A stretch of 64,000 nt of DNA from Lactarius indigo (lineage: Eukaryota; Basidiomycota; Agaricomycetes; Russulales; Russulaceae): NCBI GenBank assembly GCA_025766275.1, contig JAFKAC010000014.1, positions 806,001 to 870,000 of the forward strand. The letters run 5' to 3'. The notes below the pieces were generated by a model. It was not told where the DNA came from. It searched no databases and saw nothing but the letters and a program-made list of their open reading frames with translations. The position numbers were made by a program, and so were the translations under genes. Below are positions 27,701 to 38,239 of the stretch, piece by piece (position 1 is the stretch's first letter; the number at the start of each line of letters is the position of its first letter).

Positions 27701-29498
27701 CAATGGCAAGGAGTTCCAGGTCGTAGATGTCGTAGTTTCGCTCTGCTTCATTCAATGTTGCCGAATAGTATCCTATGGGGTGCTTGCGACCGTCATTTTT
27801 CTTTTGTAGGAGTACAGCGCCTACCGCGAATCCCGACGCGTCCACCTCTAGCTCGAACTGGTCTTGTAAATTGGGGTGTGCTAATACTGGTTCTTCCGTT
27901 ACGAGTCATTTGAGGGTTTTGAAGGCCCGTTCTTCATCGTCTCCCCAGCTCCACTCGGCATCTTTCCTTGTTAACCGGTTGAGTGGTCGTGCGTGGGTTG
28001 CGAAACCTCGGATGAAAAGGCGGTAAAAGTTACAGAAACCCAAAAATGACCGTACGTCCCTGACCTTGGTTGGTGTCGGCCAGTCTCTAATGCCGCAAAC
28101 TTTTACCGGGTCCATGCGCGTTACCCCCTTTTCAAGGATTACCCCCAGGTAATCCATCCGAGGTTGGTGGAAAAGGCATTTCTCGAGCTTGAAGTAGAGG
28201 TCGTGTTCCTGGGCGACGCGGAGAACGTCCGTAACGGCAGCTATGTGGTCAGCGGATGTAGCGCCCTCCCATGTGGCGATGCCAATGTCATCCATGTAGA
28301 CACGGATGACGGTACCGCGGAGTTCATGCTTTGCAATGGTATCACGATAGATGTGGTTCATCATTGTTTGGAAGGTGGCCGGCGAGTTGGTGAGACCAAA
28401 GAACATTACTGTTGGCTCAAAAAGGCCGAACTTGGTCTTGAAGGCCGCCTTTTCCTGATCACCGTCTCGTATTCGGATATTATTGTACCCCCAGCGGATG
28501 TCAAGCTTCGTATAAATGTAGGCGTTGCTGAGGTCGTAAATGAGGTCTTGAATTAGGGGAAGTGGATACTGATTTCGTATAGTATATGAATTGATGGTGC
28601 GGTAATCTTGTACGGGGCGTAGTTTTCCGTCTTTCTTTTTGACAAAGAAGAAGGAAGATGCGTACGGGGATATGGAGGGTCGTAGATACCCTTGTTGTAG
28701 TTTCTCGTTCAGAAATTCTTTGAGTTTTCCCTCTTCTTCTTGCGTTAAGGGGTATATCTTGCAATCTATTGCTGAAGGGGTACCAGGTTTGAAGTCTATT
28801 GCGTGGTCCCACGGCCTGGTGGGGGGAAATCTCTGTGACGCCTCTTCGCTGAAGAGTTGTTGGAAGGCGTGGTAGACTGCCGGCAGTTCTACAGGCTTCT
28901 CCTCCCCTTTTGCCTGGATGGCCAATTCTGTGGACGTAGTTGCCCGTGCATACGCGTCTTCCTTGTCCAGTTCGAGGGTTATCGCTTCTTTTTCATCGTT
29001 AGTTAGAGCGGTCGCGATGACGGTATGACGGTTTAAACTGTCCTGTGTGCTGATCACGACTGGCATGATCTTTTCGTGTATGACCGCATCTCGCCAGTTG
29101 ATAGTTGGTTCGTAGGTTGCCAACCAAGGGTAGCCCAGGACAATTTCTTCGCTTCCGAGATTCGTAATGAGGAATCTCATGGTCCTGTGGTACCCGTTGG
29201 CGTATACATCTAGATCGGTGAAGTGAGTGATGGACCCAGCTTTGTTTTCCGTACTGTCTATGTTCCAGACCTTCTGCGGTCGGGCTAATTGCTGGGTTCC
29301 TATACCCATTTTCTTGATGAAGTTCGGGTGTATGAAGTTATCGGTGGCCCCCGAGTCCACCAATGCTTTTACGTCGGCCATTCGGTAATTCATACGAATC
29401 GAGACTGGAATTCGAAGAGAACGAAAGCGCGTCATGATTACAGAATTACAGTTTAGAGCCCTCACCCAGGCCGATGGGTTTAGGCGCTCCGAAAACCC
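24759..29498 (-). pseudogene. Gypsy-1 pol: protease, RT, RNase H, integrase, chromodomain, C-terminal extension
   Basis: Entered by -1 shift near the heptamer GGGTTTT (29498-29492). Order: aspartic protease (VDSGATDNFIHP), reverse transcriptase (active site YMDD), then an in-frame TGA at 27908-27906 before LVTEEPVL, RNase H (IFSDHLNLQYW), integrase with HH-CC zinc site (CADCQ) and core segments (ALDFITKLP, ISDRDPRF, HPRTDGQSERTNQWLEQ), GPF motif, and a chromodomain (LQYLIKWKGYPDSENQWVDK). About 430 further residues follow: a proline-rich linker, a block ending YGKPLYTFPML that resembles Gypsy-2, and a charged, probably coiled-coil tail. The single TGA separates RT from RNase H and would inactivate this copy unless read through. 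Confidence 0.9.
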
Positions 29499-30967
29499 TC
29501 TTTTCCCCACAGATCCTGCAGTATCAGGTCTTTCACTTCGTCGGGCACGTTTGCGACCCCGGTGAGCCATTCCTTGGCACGTTCTTCGGCTGTTTTGCTG
29601 GTCGATGCGGCCTGTATCTGGGCTGGCGGCGATTCTTGCGTATAGTAGTCGGTTTCCGTCATTCGGACATTGGAGGGTCCAGGATTCTGTGATTGCCACT
29701 GTCGCGGCTGCCTAGGATGGGGACAATTTCATGAGAGATGGCCTGGTGTGTTGCAGTTATAGCATAACACCGTCCTTAAGTCTCGTCGCGACCCTCCTCT
29801 ACCTTGGCCTCTGACTCCTGGTCCTCCCCTTGGCGGAAAGGGGGGCGAGTTCGTATACGGCGGTTTGCTGTAGTCGATCTCTTCCGACCCTGCTAGTCGG
29901 GCCTTGGTCCGATCAGCGGAGGTGTCCATTGCCCAAGGGTTGGCAAGATTCTGAGGGACGGTCCATCCGGCGTTTCCCGTCTTCTTGGGCTTGTTATCCT
30001 TATACTCATCCACCCGCGCTCGGATGTGGATGTAATTGCGTTGTCTGCGAAGCGTCGCCCGCTTCCATTCATCGAACGTCTCCGGTTCGTCCAGGTCATA
30101 GGTTTTCTCGTAGAGCTTCTTGGGTAACCCCTTGGTGAAGAGGTCGATTGTTTGGGGATCATTGAGGCGGTATCCGGCCTTCCTGGCAGCTTCTTCGAAC
30201 TCGTTGACGTACTTATCAATATCCCCGTCAACCATTTTGAGCCCTTTTCTAAGAAGCGCTTGAGCCTGTTCGCGTTCGAGGGTGTTGACGAACCTTTGGT
30301 TAAATCCTTCTGCCACCGCGTTCCACAGATCGCGTGTGTGCTGGTCTATCCCTCGTTGTATTTGCCGGTTGAGCCACTTGAGGTACGAGAGTACCCATTC
30401 ACTGACTGATACCCCTTTTATATAGGACAGGAATAAGAGGCTTCGTCGGTAGTCGTTGCGCATGACAGAGGTGTCGAGGTTCATCCCCCAATAGACATGC
30501 CATTGCGTGAGGAACGAATCCACTTTAGTGCGGTCACCGTCAAAGATGGTGGGAGGTTCACCGGTTAATTTTTCATGTCCTTGTCCCCCTCCTCCTGCAC
30601 CTCCTCCACCACCGCCTCCTCCCCCTCCCGGGGGTCCTCCTTCTGGCGGGTTGTTCGGGAGGTCAGGTGGGTTTCCTCCTCTTTCTGGGCGCCGGGGAAA
30701 ATCATCCCCGGGTGGTCCTCCCCATCCCGGTGGGGGGTCCAGTGGCATTCCTCGTCTTCTTCCTTCCCCTGACGGGGGATCTCCTTGGTCGGGCCCGATG
30801 GCTCGAAAGATTGCTGCGTCATCTGCAGTCATGCGGTGTCCTGTTTCGGGGTTAATGGGCATGAGATGCCGCTGTGATTCTTGTCTAATTGCTTCGGCTG
30901 CTTCTCGCGCCGCTTGCTCCCTGACAGTCATAATTTCTTCGGCTGTCATGGTAGTGGTTGCCATTTC

Positions 30968-31688
30968 TGTAACGTTACAGTAGGAACGTTCAGCTCGGCG
31001 TGAGCAAGTCTAGTCTTTCTATGTCAATGAGCAAGGGTTTAGCCGGTAATGGCAAGTTTTAAGTGGTTAACAAGGATCTCAGAGTATGACACAATACTCA
31101 AGATGTGAGTGGAGTTCAAGGGGGTTCAAGAGGTTCGACGGTTCAGCAAAGGGTTACCCCAAGGGAATGGGAAAACAATGTATACTGTGATGGTAAAGAA
31201 GTCGAGTCTAAGGATACAAGCTACCTAGGGCCACGACTTATATAGAAAAGGGTTTGTTTGTGCGGAACAAACAAATGGCGCAATCCGCAGCAAGCGTGAG
31301 AAGTAACACAGCAATCCGCAGCAAGCGTGAGAAGAAAGTACAGCAATCCGCAGCAGGCACGGGAAAAAGAAGAAAGTGTGCACAGCTATCCGCAGTAAGT
31401 GTGAGAAGAAGCGAGGATATAAAAGGCAAGTGAGACATGTCTCAAAGTTAAAAATAGAAATGAGACACCTGCCATAAAAGGGTGCATTTAGCCCAAGTAT
31501 AGTAGTAATAAAGACTAATAAGGACAATGAGTGTCTCATTGTCTCACTTTGCACTAGGAGAGAATCTTAAGGCTCCTAGTGCGCAGCAAGTCCGAAAAAA
31601 GGGAAGCCAAGAAAGGAAAGACCTTCCCACGAACGCAAGTGTAAGTAAGAAATTAAAGTAAAGTTGAAAACAAGTCCAGTCTGTAACA
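30968..31688 (-). repeat. 3' LTR of Gypsy-2
   Basis: 721 bp, TG...CA ends, same as the 5' LTR. The minus-strand run GAAGGGAGGG just inside (31691-31700) is the likely polypurine tract. The LTR contains repeated AATCCGCAGCAAGCGTGAGAA units (31280-31405 on plus). Confidence 0.95.
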
Positions 31689-31725
31689 TTACCCTCCCTT
31701 CAGAGTCCTTGTCGCCTCGACGTCC

Positions 31726-34700
31726 CTAGAAACGATCTGTGCCAGGCTCAGGGTCATCAGTCTGTACGAGATCATCGTCAACCCAATCAGAGTTATAGTT
31801 CTCCGCAATGACCTCCCGGCAGCGATGAGTGCGAAGGAACTGGAAGTGTCCGCGAACTCCGCACTTCCAGCACTGCTCATAAACAGGGCAGCGGATCTCG
31901 GCATGTCCGGGGTCGTTCCTAAAACACTTGCCACACCACTTGTTGGCAGCATCTTCTTCTCCCGGTTGTTCTTCAAGCTGACGCCATAGGCACTTGTTGG
32001 GCCAGTGACCTGCACTCTGGCAATGGTAACAGTACCGCTTGGTCCGAGGACAGTTGAAGCTGCGATGGAAGCGACTGTCACAGCGCCAGCACAGGTCTCC
32101 GTTGCGATTTTCCCGGAGGCGGGGCATCTCTACAGGTCCTCCAGGGCGAGGGGGAAAGGGAAGGTCTTGGTGGCGGAAGAGGCGAGGTTGCTGCCATGTG
32201 TCAGCATAGTGTTCTGCAATCCGGGTATAGGCATGTGCGGCTTCCAGCCGACTGCGCACTCCATCCAGTTCTGAGGTGGTGTTGAACAGTAGTCCATGGA
32301 CTCGATTGCATTGAGCCTGTAGATCAGTGAACTGCCTCTGGAGCGTAGCCCGCTGTTCCAAACAGTTGCGAAGGCGAGAGACCTCCGCATCTAGCTGTGG
32401 GGAGTTGAGGTCCCTCAGGGCCTCATCTACGGCATATGCCCGCGGGTCGTCACGTGAGAGTTGCTGCATCTGATCATCTGACATGACCTGTGGCATGGCT
32501 CCTGGGAGACTATCCAGGTACACTGGCTCTCCATAGACTGGTTGACCTCGGCCCATACAGCCCTTGACATCTTGACGGTTACTGGTGTAGGCGATGTACT
32601 TTGCTAAGACTTTAGTGCCATCAGGCTGGTTGATATAGAGAGGGTGGAAGCGAGCTGAGGTTTCTATGTTTGGGAAGAAGGGGAGGCCTGGGTGGTCGTC
32701 ATCTTCGTCCGGTTCATCGTTGGCAGTGGCAGCTACCCGCTCATAGTCGATAGGGGCATCCTCCAGTGGAGGCATTGATGAGTGGGAAATCACAGAGACC
32801 GGGGGAGAGTCAGGAGGAGGGGTGGAAGGAGGGAGTGGAGGAGGAGTGGCAGTTGGTTCGGGAGGGGGAGACAAGGAGGACCTTGGGACTAAGTTGGGAT
32901 GTCCATTGAAGGTTTCCAACAGCGCAACCAGTGCTGGGTTGACATCCATGGTGGTCTGTTGTTCTGGGGTTGGGGGTCGAGAGAAGAACCCTCGTTCTAT
33001 GGAGCGTTCAACAAGGGCTTCAACAGAGGAGGAGCGAGAAGGCATTGTGTGCGAAGATGTAAGAGTAGAGGAGTGGGGGTCTTTTCCTTCCAACCTTGTA
33101 CTTCTTATATGTGAGGAGGGCGCTCCTTCGGCATTTGGGTGTAGCCGGAAGAAGTCTTGAATTGCTTCAGGGGCCGATACATTTTCCTCCGGTTCCCATG
33201 AGTTGTCACTGTCAGGGAAGCCCTTCCATTTGATGAGGTAATGGAGTTTACGTCGTCGTCCCTTCTTGGCAGAGTCTAGAACTTTCTCTACTTCCCATTC
33301 TTCTTCTCCGTTTATTATGTCAGGTGGGGGTCGTGGGAAGTTTTCTCCATGGAGCGGTGTTTCCCTATATGGTGTAAGTAGGTTGGCATGGAACACAGGG
33401 TGGATCTTCCATTGCAGGGGTAGGGCGAGTTCATAGTTGACCGGTGACAGGACTTTGGTAATCCTGAAGGGTCCATGTCGTTTTGGGGCTAGTTTGGCAG
33501 TTGGATGGCTAGTCCTTATGTTTGTTCCTTCTAGCCACACCATTTCTCCTTCTTTGTATGGTTCAAACTTGGAGGGTCGTCGTGCTAGGGAATCTTGTGC
33601 TTTCTTTAGGTTGTCCTGAGCTTCCTTCCTCTTGTTCTTCAGTTCTTCAAGACGTTGTCCTACACTTGGAACTGGGGAGGGTTTTGGCGTCCATGTGGTG
33701 CGTGGGAGTTTTCCCATGATTAGTTCAAACGGGGGAATTCGGGTTGTAGCGTTGGGCCAGGAGTTATGAGCAAATTCTGCCATTGGTAACCAGGTTACCC
33801 AATCATCCTGTCTTGCATTACACCAAAACCTTAGGTATTGTTCTAACCATTGGTTTGTTCGTTCTGACTGTCCATCTGTTTGTGGGTGGTATGCTGTTGA
33901 GATGTTCTGTTTGATGTCTAAGGCTTTGCAGAGGGCTCTTGCAAACATTGATGTGAATCGTGGGTCTCGATCGGAAATGACCTTCTTGGGAAGGCCATAG
34001 TGGCGGTAGATGTGTTGTAAATAGAGTTGTGCGACTCCGGCTGCATCTATCGTTTCGTTGCAAGGGATGAATAATGCTGCTTTTGAACAATCGTGATCTG
34101 TGACTGTAAGGATTGTGTCATAGCCTTTTGACTTGGGTAATTTGACAATGAAATCCATGCTGACAGTTTCAAATGGTTCTGTCATCTGTCCAAAAATGGG
34201 TGAGAGGCTTGGCTTCTTTGGGTGGGTGTTGACTTTATTGGCTTGGCATGCTGCGCATCCTTTGACATATTCTTCCACATCTTTCTTCATGCCAGGCCAC
34301 CAGTAGTCTCGTGTTATCAGAGCCATTGTGTTTGAAATTCCAGGGTGTCCAGCACTTGGAAGGTCATGAAAAGCGTGAATTACCCCCCTCTTAAGGTCGT
34401 TGTTCCCTGCAACAACCAAGCGCTCATCTTTCCAGTGGAGCCCTGAGTGTTCTTTTAGGTTGTGGGTATCTATCCAGGTTTTGATACGTTCCTGGTCTAG
34501 GTTCTGTGTGACATAAGCCCATAGTTCTTGTTCCTGTGGCAGTTCCCTTGTAGCGTTGACAAATAGTTCTTCCGGAAGGACTGTTACATCCGAGTTGTCA
34601 TGGGAACCATCATCATAGTCTGGTCTTCTTGACAGGGCATCTGCCCGGGCATTCTTGGAGCCGGCAATGTGGTGGAGCTCTATATCAAATTCGGAGAGTT

Positions 34701-36657
34701 CCAGAACTTCTCGCGCTACCCGTCGGCTGATCTTGTGTGGTTCTTTCCAATATTGGAGGTTTGCATGGTCTGTGTACACCACTACCTTGTGAGGGGAGCC
34801 TGCTAGATATGCCCGCCAGTGTCGTAGAGCCCGCACAATGGCTAGCAATTCTTGATCGTAGATGTCATAATTTCGTTCTGCTGGTCCAAATGTCTGGGAG
34901 TAGTAGGCCACTGGGTGGCGAATTCCTTGGTTATCCTTTTGGTAAAGCACCCCTCCGTTGGCAAATCGGGATGCATCCACTTCCAATTCAAATTGTTTTT
35001 CCAAATCCGGTTGAATGAGCACAGGTTCCTTTCCAAGCAGGGTCTTGAGTGTGTCAAATGCCTTTTGACAGTCTTCCGTCCATTCCCACTTGGTGTCCTT
35101 TTTGAGTAGGTTGTTAAGGGGACGGGCAATCATGGAGAATCCTCGGATGAAGCGGCGATAGAAATTTGCAAATCCTTGAAAGGCACGGACTTCTTTGGTT
35201 GTTGTTGGAGTGGGCCAGTCACGTACACCCTGAACCTTAATCGGGTCCATTCGGACCCTCCCTTTTTCCAATATGACGCCCAGGTACTCTATAGACCTAA
35301 CCTCAAAGGCACATTTCTCCGGTTTTAGGTAGAGATCATGTTCCTCTAGGCGTTCTAGAACTTGATGGACCACCTTGCGGTGTCTTTCCAGGTCATCAAT
35401 AGTGGCAATAAGGATGTCATCCATGTAGATTATGACTTCTCCGGTTAGGAGCATGTCACGGAATATTACGTTCATCATGGTCTGAAATGTGCTTGGCGAG
35501 TTGGTGAGTCCAAAGAACATGACACGTGGCTCAAACAGCCCCTGATTGGTTTTGAAGGCCGCCTTCCATTCATCTCCTTCTTTGATCCGGATGTTGTTAT
35601 AACCCCATCGGATATCAAATTTGGTAAACAACGCCGCATCCCGGACCTTGTCAATCAATTCTGGGATTAAGGGGAGTGGGTATCGATTCTTGACAGTGTA
35701 CTGGTTGATCCGTCGGTAGTCTTGGACAGGGCGAAGCTTTCCATCTTTCTTTTTGATGAAGAAGAAGGGAGACGAGTATGGGGATTTAGAGGGCTGGATA
35801 TATCCCTTTTCAAGGTGTTCATTGAGGAATTTGGTAAGGGCTTCATTTTCATCACGTGTTAGAGGGTATATTTTGCAATCAATAGTGGCTGGGGCATTTG
35901 GAGTGAGGTCAATGGCGTGATCCCATGACCTGGTTGGTGGGAATCGGTGGGAGTTCTCTTCACTGAAGACCTTCTGATGTTGTAGGTACTCCTTGGGGAC
36001 CATTTCCTCTAGCGTTCTTTCAGTTTGATCTCGTGCCTTTTGCGCCAATTCTGAGGCCACCGTGGTTTTGCCAATGACCTCATCTTGGGTAAATCTAAGA
36101 TAGAGTTCATCTCCTTCCTCATACCCGCACTCTTCCAGGAACGTGCTCCACATTTTCCGGATGTGGATCTTTGGTTTGGGGGTGTCTTGTTTTTGGAGTC
36201 CTTGGGTAGTGATGATGACAGGGAGGTGACTGGTGTCGATGGTGGAGTCCTTCCAGTTGCATTGGGGTTCAAAGGCAGCGAGCCAGGGGTATCCCAGGAT
36301 CATTCGTTCTTCCCCTAGATTTGTCACCAGGAATCTCATGGGTAGTTTCTTGGATCCTGATTGGACATCTAGCATGGAGTATGCCGTTAGTTCTCCTGCC
36401 TTATTGAGGGTTCCGTCGATATTCCAGATCTTTTTTGGGTTTGACAGGGGTATCGTCCCTATCCCCATTTGTTTCAGGAGTCTGGGGTCTATGAAATTGT
36501 CCGTAGCTCCAGAGTCTACTAGGACGTCTTGATCGGCCGTTTTGTGTGCAGTTTCCAGGTGTACAGGGACTTTCAAGGATCTATATTGGCTATATTGTAC
36601 ACTGGAAATGTTTAAAGCTCTAGCCCAGGCCGCCGGGTTCGAGCCTACGAAAAATCC
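31726..36657 (-). CDS. Gypsy-2 Pol with chromodomain and C-terminal zinc-knuckle extension
   Basis: Probably made by -1 shifting near GGATTTTTC (36657-36649); open for over 1600 codons. Order: protease (VDSGATDNFIDP), RT (YMDDILIAT), RNase H (YTDHANLQYW), integrase zinc site (CAACQ) and DDE core (SMDFIVKLP, ISDRDPRFTS, HPQTDGQSERTNQWLEQ), GPF motif, and chromodomain (LHYLIKWKGFPDSDNSWEPE). About 450 residues follow: a Pro/Ser linker, a conserved block (YINQPDG ... YGEPVYLDSLPG), a coiled coil, and three to four CCHC-type knuckles (CWRCDSRFHRSFNC, CYHCQSAGHWPNKC, CGKCFRNDPGHAEIRC) with an acidic tail. Knuckles at the Pol C-terminus are unusual; normally they lie in Gag. The N-terminal frame upstream of protease (NPAAWARALN) matches Gypsy-1. 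Confidence 0.93.
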   Translation of the reverse strand, partial: GFFVGSNPAAWARALNISSVQYSQYRSLKVPVHLETAHKTADQDVLVDSGATDNFIDPRLLKQMGIGTIPLSNPKKIWNIDGTLNKAGELTAYSMLDVQSGSKKLPMRFLVTNLGEERMILGYPWLAAFEPQCNWKDSTIDTSHLPVIITTQGLQKQDTPKPKIHIRKMWSTFLEECGYEEGDELYLRFTQDEVIGKTTVASELAQKARDQTERTLEEMVPKEYLQHQKVFSEENSHRFPPTRSWDHAIDLTPNAPATIDCKIYPLTRDENEALTKFLNEHLEKGYIQPSKSPYSSPFFFIKKKDGKLRPVQDYRRINQYTVKNRYPLPLIPELIDKVRDAALFTKFDIRWGYNNIRIKEGDEWKAAFKTNQGLFEPRVMFFGLTNSPSTFQTMMNVIFRDMLLTGEVIIYMDDILIATIDDLERHRKVVHQVLERLEEHDLYLKPEKCAFEVRSIEYLGVILEKGRVRMDPIKVQGVRDWPTPTTTKEVRAFQGFANFYRRFIRGFSMIARPLNNLLKKDTKWEWTEDCQKAFDTLKTLLGKEPVLIQPDLEKQFELEVDASRFANGGVLYQKDNQGIRHPVAYYSQTFGPAERNYDIYDQELLAIVRALRHWRAYLAGSPHKVVVYTDHANLQYWKEPHKISRRVAREVLELSEFDIELHHIAGSKNARADALSRRPDYDDGSHDNSDVTVLPEELFVNATRELPQEQELWAYVTQNLDQERIKTWIDTHNLKEHSGLHWKDERLVVAGNNDLKRGVIHAFHDLPSAGHPGISNTMALITRDYWWPGMKKDVEEYVKGCAACQANKVNTHPKKPSLSPIFGQMTEPFETVSMDFIVKLPKSKGYDTILTVTDHDCSKAALFIPCNETIDAAGVAQLYLQHIYRHYGLPKKVISDRDPRFTSMFARALCKALDIKQNISTAYHPQTDGQSERTNQWLEQYLRFWCNARQDDWVTWLPMAEFAHNSWPNATTRIPPFELIMGKLPRTTWTPKPSPVPSVGQRLEELKNKRKEAQDNLKKAQDSLARRPSKFEPYKEGEMVWLEGTNIRTSHPTAKLAPKRHGPFRITKVLSPVNYELALPLQWKIHPVFHANLLTPYRETPLHGENFPRPPPDIINGEEEWEVEKVLDSAKKGRRRKLHYLIKWKGFPDSDNSWEPEENVSAPEAIQDFFRLHPNAEGAPSSHIRSTRLEGKDPHSSTLTSSHTMPSRSSSVEALVERSIERGFFSRPPTPEQQTTMDVNPALVALLETFNGHPNLVPRSSLSPPPEPTATPPPLPPSTPPPDSPPVSVISHSSMPPLEDAPIDYERVAATANDEPDEDDDHPGLPFFPNIETSARFHPLYINQPDGTKVLAKYIAYTSNRQDVKGCMGRGQPVYGEPVYLDSLPGAMPQVMSDDQMQQLSRDDPRAYAVDEALRDLNSPQLDAEVSRLRNCLEQRATLQRQFTDLQAQCNRVHGLLFNTTSELDGVRSRLEAAHAYTRIAEHYADTWQQPRLFRHQDLPFPPRPGGPVEMPRLRENRNGDLCWRCDSRFHRSFNCPRTKRYCYHCQSAGHWPNKCLWRQLEEQPGEEDAANKWCGKCFRNDPGHAEIRCPVYEQCWKCGVRGHFQFLRTHRCREVIAENYNSDWVDDDLVQTDDPEPGTDRF

Positions 36658-38219
36658 TTCTCAGCAAAGGCTTTCTCTACGAGCAGTGCTCGCACTTCCT
36701 CACTCTGTGCCATCAGAGTCCCCCACATCTCATTTGCTAGTTCCTCTTTGGTTTTCGTGGTGGATGGTGCAGAGGGTGTAGTTGATGCTTCTGCAAGTTT
36801 GGCTGGTTTGTCAGGGCAGTTTCGCGATATGTGCCCCTGTTTCTTGCAACGGAAACAGCGCCCTTCTGCTTGGAGCTTCTGTTTTTCGGTTTCAGTGAGG
36901 GCTGCTCTTCCTGCAGCTCCTCTTTGAGTTCTTCCTATGTCCATTGCATTTGGGTCACGTGGTTTGACTTTAAAGGCATTGTTCCATTGCCCTTTTGTGA
37001 ATCCGGCTTTAGTTTCCTTTTTGATTCCAAAGCGATTTTGGAGATTGATGAAGTCTTGATGGTGCTTTCTGGCTGATTGGGTCCATTCTTTCCAGTCATC
37101 TGGGTGGTCGAACTGTATGATGTTCCTGACCAGTTTTTCAGGTAGACCCCGTGAGAAAATATCCAGGGTTCCTTCTTCATCTGCACCATATCCTGCCTTC
37201 TTTGCAAGGGCGGCGAACTGAGCAATATAGGTGTCAAGGTCTCCATTCTCCATTTTGACTGCTTGGAGTGCCTTCTGTGCCTTCTGCTTCTCTGCAACGT
37301 CTGTGTAAGCAGCCTGGAAGCGATCTAGGATGGTGATCCACAGGTCTTCTTCTGTTGTGGCCCGTCCTCCAGCAAGTTCATCAGTAAGCCAGTCACTTTG
37401 TTCCATAACCCAGTCATCAACCAAGTCTCCTCGTATTAGGGAGAGGAAGACAATGCATCTGAGATAGGGGTTTCTCATTTGCTCGATTGATCCATTGAGG
37501 GCCCGGTAGAAGGTGAACTCTTTTAGGAATTTCTTGCTGTGGGCTCGGTCTCCAGTGAATTCTTTTGGTGGTAGGCCTGTTAATTTATCTCCGGCAGGAG
37601 GGGGGGCTAAAGGTGGGGCTCTTCCAGCAGGGATTCCTCCACCGCCTCCACCTCCACCTCCGCCTCCACCTCCACCTCCACCTCCTCCTCCGCCTTTGCT
37701 ACTGCCACCTCCACTAGGGGTGTGGGTGATTGAGGTGTTGATTTGTGTGGCTGTGCTTGTCATTCTAATGCTTGAGTTTGTTGGTGTGCGAGCACCTGAA
37801 TCTATGGGTTCTTGTGGGGCTAAAGAGGGGACACCTGACGTAGCTTCCACTGATGCAACAGGGGATTGATGTTGATCCGAATCCTGAGCAGGTTCTTCTG
37901 TATCTGAGTCGACAACTATGCCAACTGGGTTGTTTCTATATGGACCAAGTCCGAATTCTAGTGGTACTGGTTTGACAGAGAACCACTTGTGGTCTTTGGT
38001 TGATTGTGCGATGACTACCCAAAGTCGTTTGTCTTCTATGTATTCAATAGGAATATATCCGTTGTCTTCTTTGCTCCAAACGTAATATCCTTCAGTTTCG
38101 TCGTAGGTTTTCCAGATGGCTACTCCCTTGATGTTGTCAGAGAGATCGTCTTCTGTTCTTCTGGTGATGAATTCTGGTTTGAACTGGGAACGGCTCCTGC
38201 TTCCTAGTTTTGAAGCCAG
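36645..38219 (-). CDS. Gypsy-2 Gag, predicted non-AUG (CUG) start
   Basis: Capsid/nucleocapsid polyprotein. From the CTG at 38219-38217 (context ACCCTGG) the frame runs 524 residues to TAG at 36645. Order: a conserved N-terminal block (FKPEFITRR, DETEGYYVW, HKWFSVKP), an acidic/Thr-rich linker, a poly-glycine run of more than 20 residues (37626-37700), the retrotransposon gag domain (about 37590-37000), and one CCHC knuckle (CFRCKKQGHISRNC). The first ATG in this frame is only at about 37768 and no other frame has an earlier one after the predicted transcript start. An in-frame stop lies upstream in the LTR, so initiation must be non-AUG if the conserved block is translated. The end overlaps pol in the -1 frame. 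Confidence 0.85.
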   Translation of the reverse strand: MASKLGSRSRSQFKPEFITRRTEDDLSDNIKGVAIWKTYDETEGYYVWSKEDNGYIPIEYIEDKRLWVVIAQSTKDHKWFSVKPVPLEFGLGPYRNNPVGIVVDSDTEEPAQDSDQHQSPVASVEATSGVPSLAPQEPIDSGARTPTNSSIRMTSTATQINTSITHTPSGGGSSKGGGGGGGGGGGGGGGGGGGGIPAGRAPPLAPPPAGDKLTGLPPKEFTGDRAHSKKFLKEFTFYRALNGSIEQMRNPYLRCIVFLSLIRGDLVDDWVMEQSDWLTDELAGGRATTEEDLWITILDRFQAAYTDVAEKQKAQKALQAVKMENGDLDTYIAQFAALAKKAGYGADEEGTLDIFSRGLPEKLVRNIIQFDHPDDWKEWTQSARKHHQDFINLQNRFGIKKETKAGFTKGQWNNAFKVKPRDPNAMDIGRTQRGAAGRAALTETEKQKLQAEGRCFRCKKQGHISRNCPDKPAKLAEASTTPSAPSTTKTKEELANEMWGTLMAQSEEVRALLVEKAFAEKDFS

Positions 38220-38226
38220 GGTGGAG

Positions 38227-38237
38227 AGACTCGACTT
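38227..38237 (-). promoter_or_regulatory. Predicted self-priming primer-binding site, Gypsy-2
   Basis: AAGTCGAGTCT on minus, 2 nt inside the 5' LTR, is the exact complement of the predicted first 11 transcript nt (38481-38471). Offset and length are the same as in Gypsy-1, although the sequences differ. Confidence 0.78.
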
Positions 38238-38239
38238 AA

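Noticed and set aside
31280..31405. Regular AATCCGCAGCAAGCGTGAGAA repeats considered as a CRISPR-like array
   Set aside because: They are degenerate tandem repeats inside an LTR of a eukaryotic retroelement, present identically in both LTRs, without spacers of uniform length.
24789..38230. Many long plus-strand open frames across the retroelements
   Set aside because: They are antisense shadows of gag and pol with no domain features of their own.
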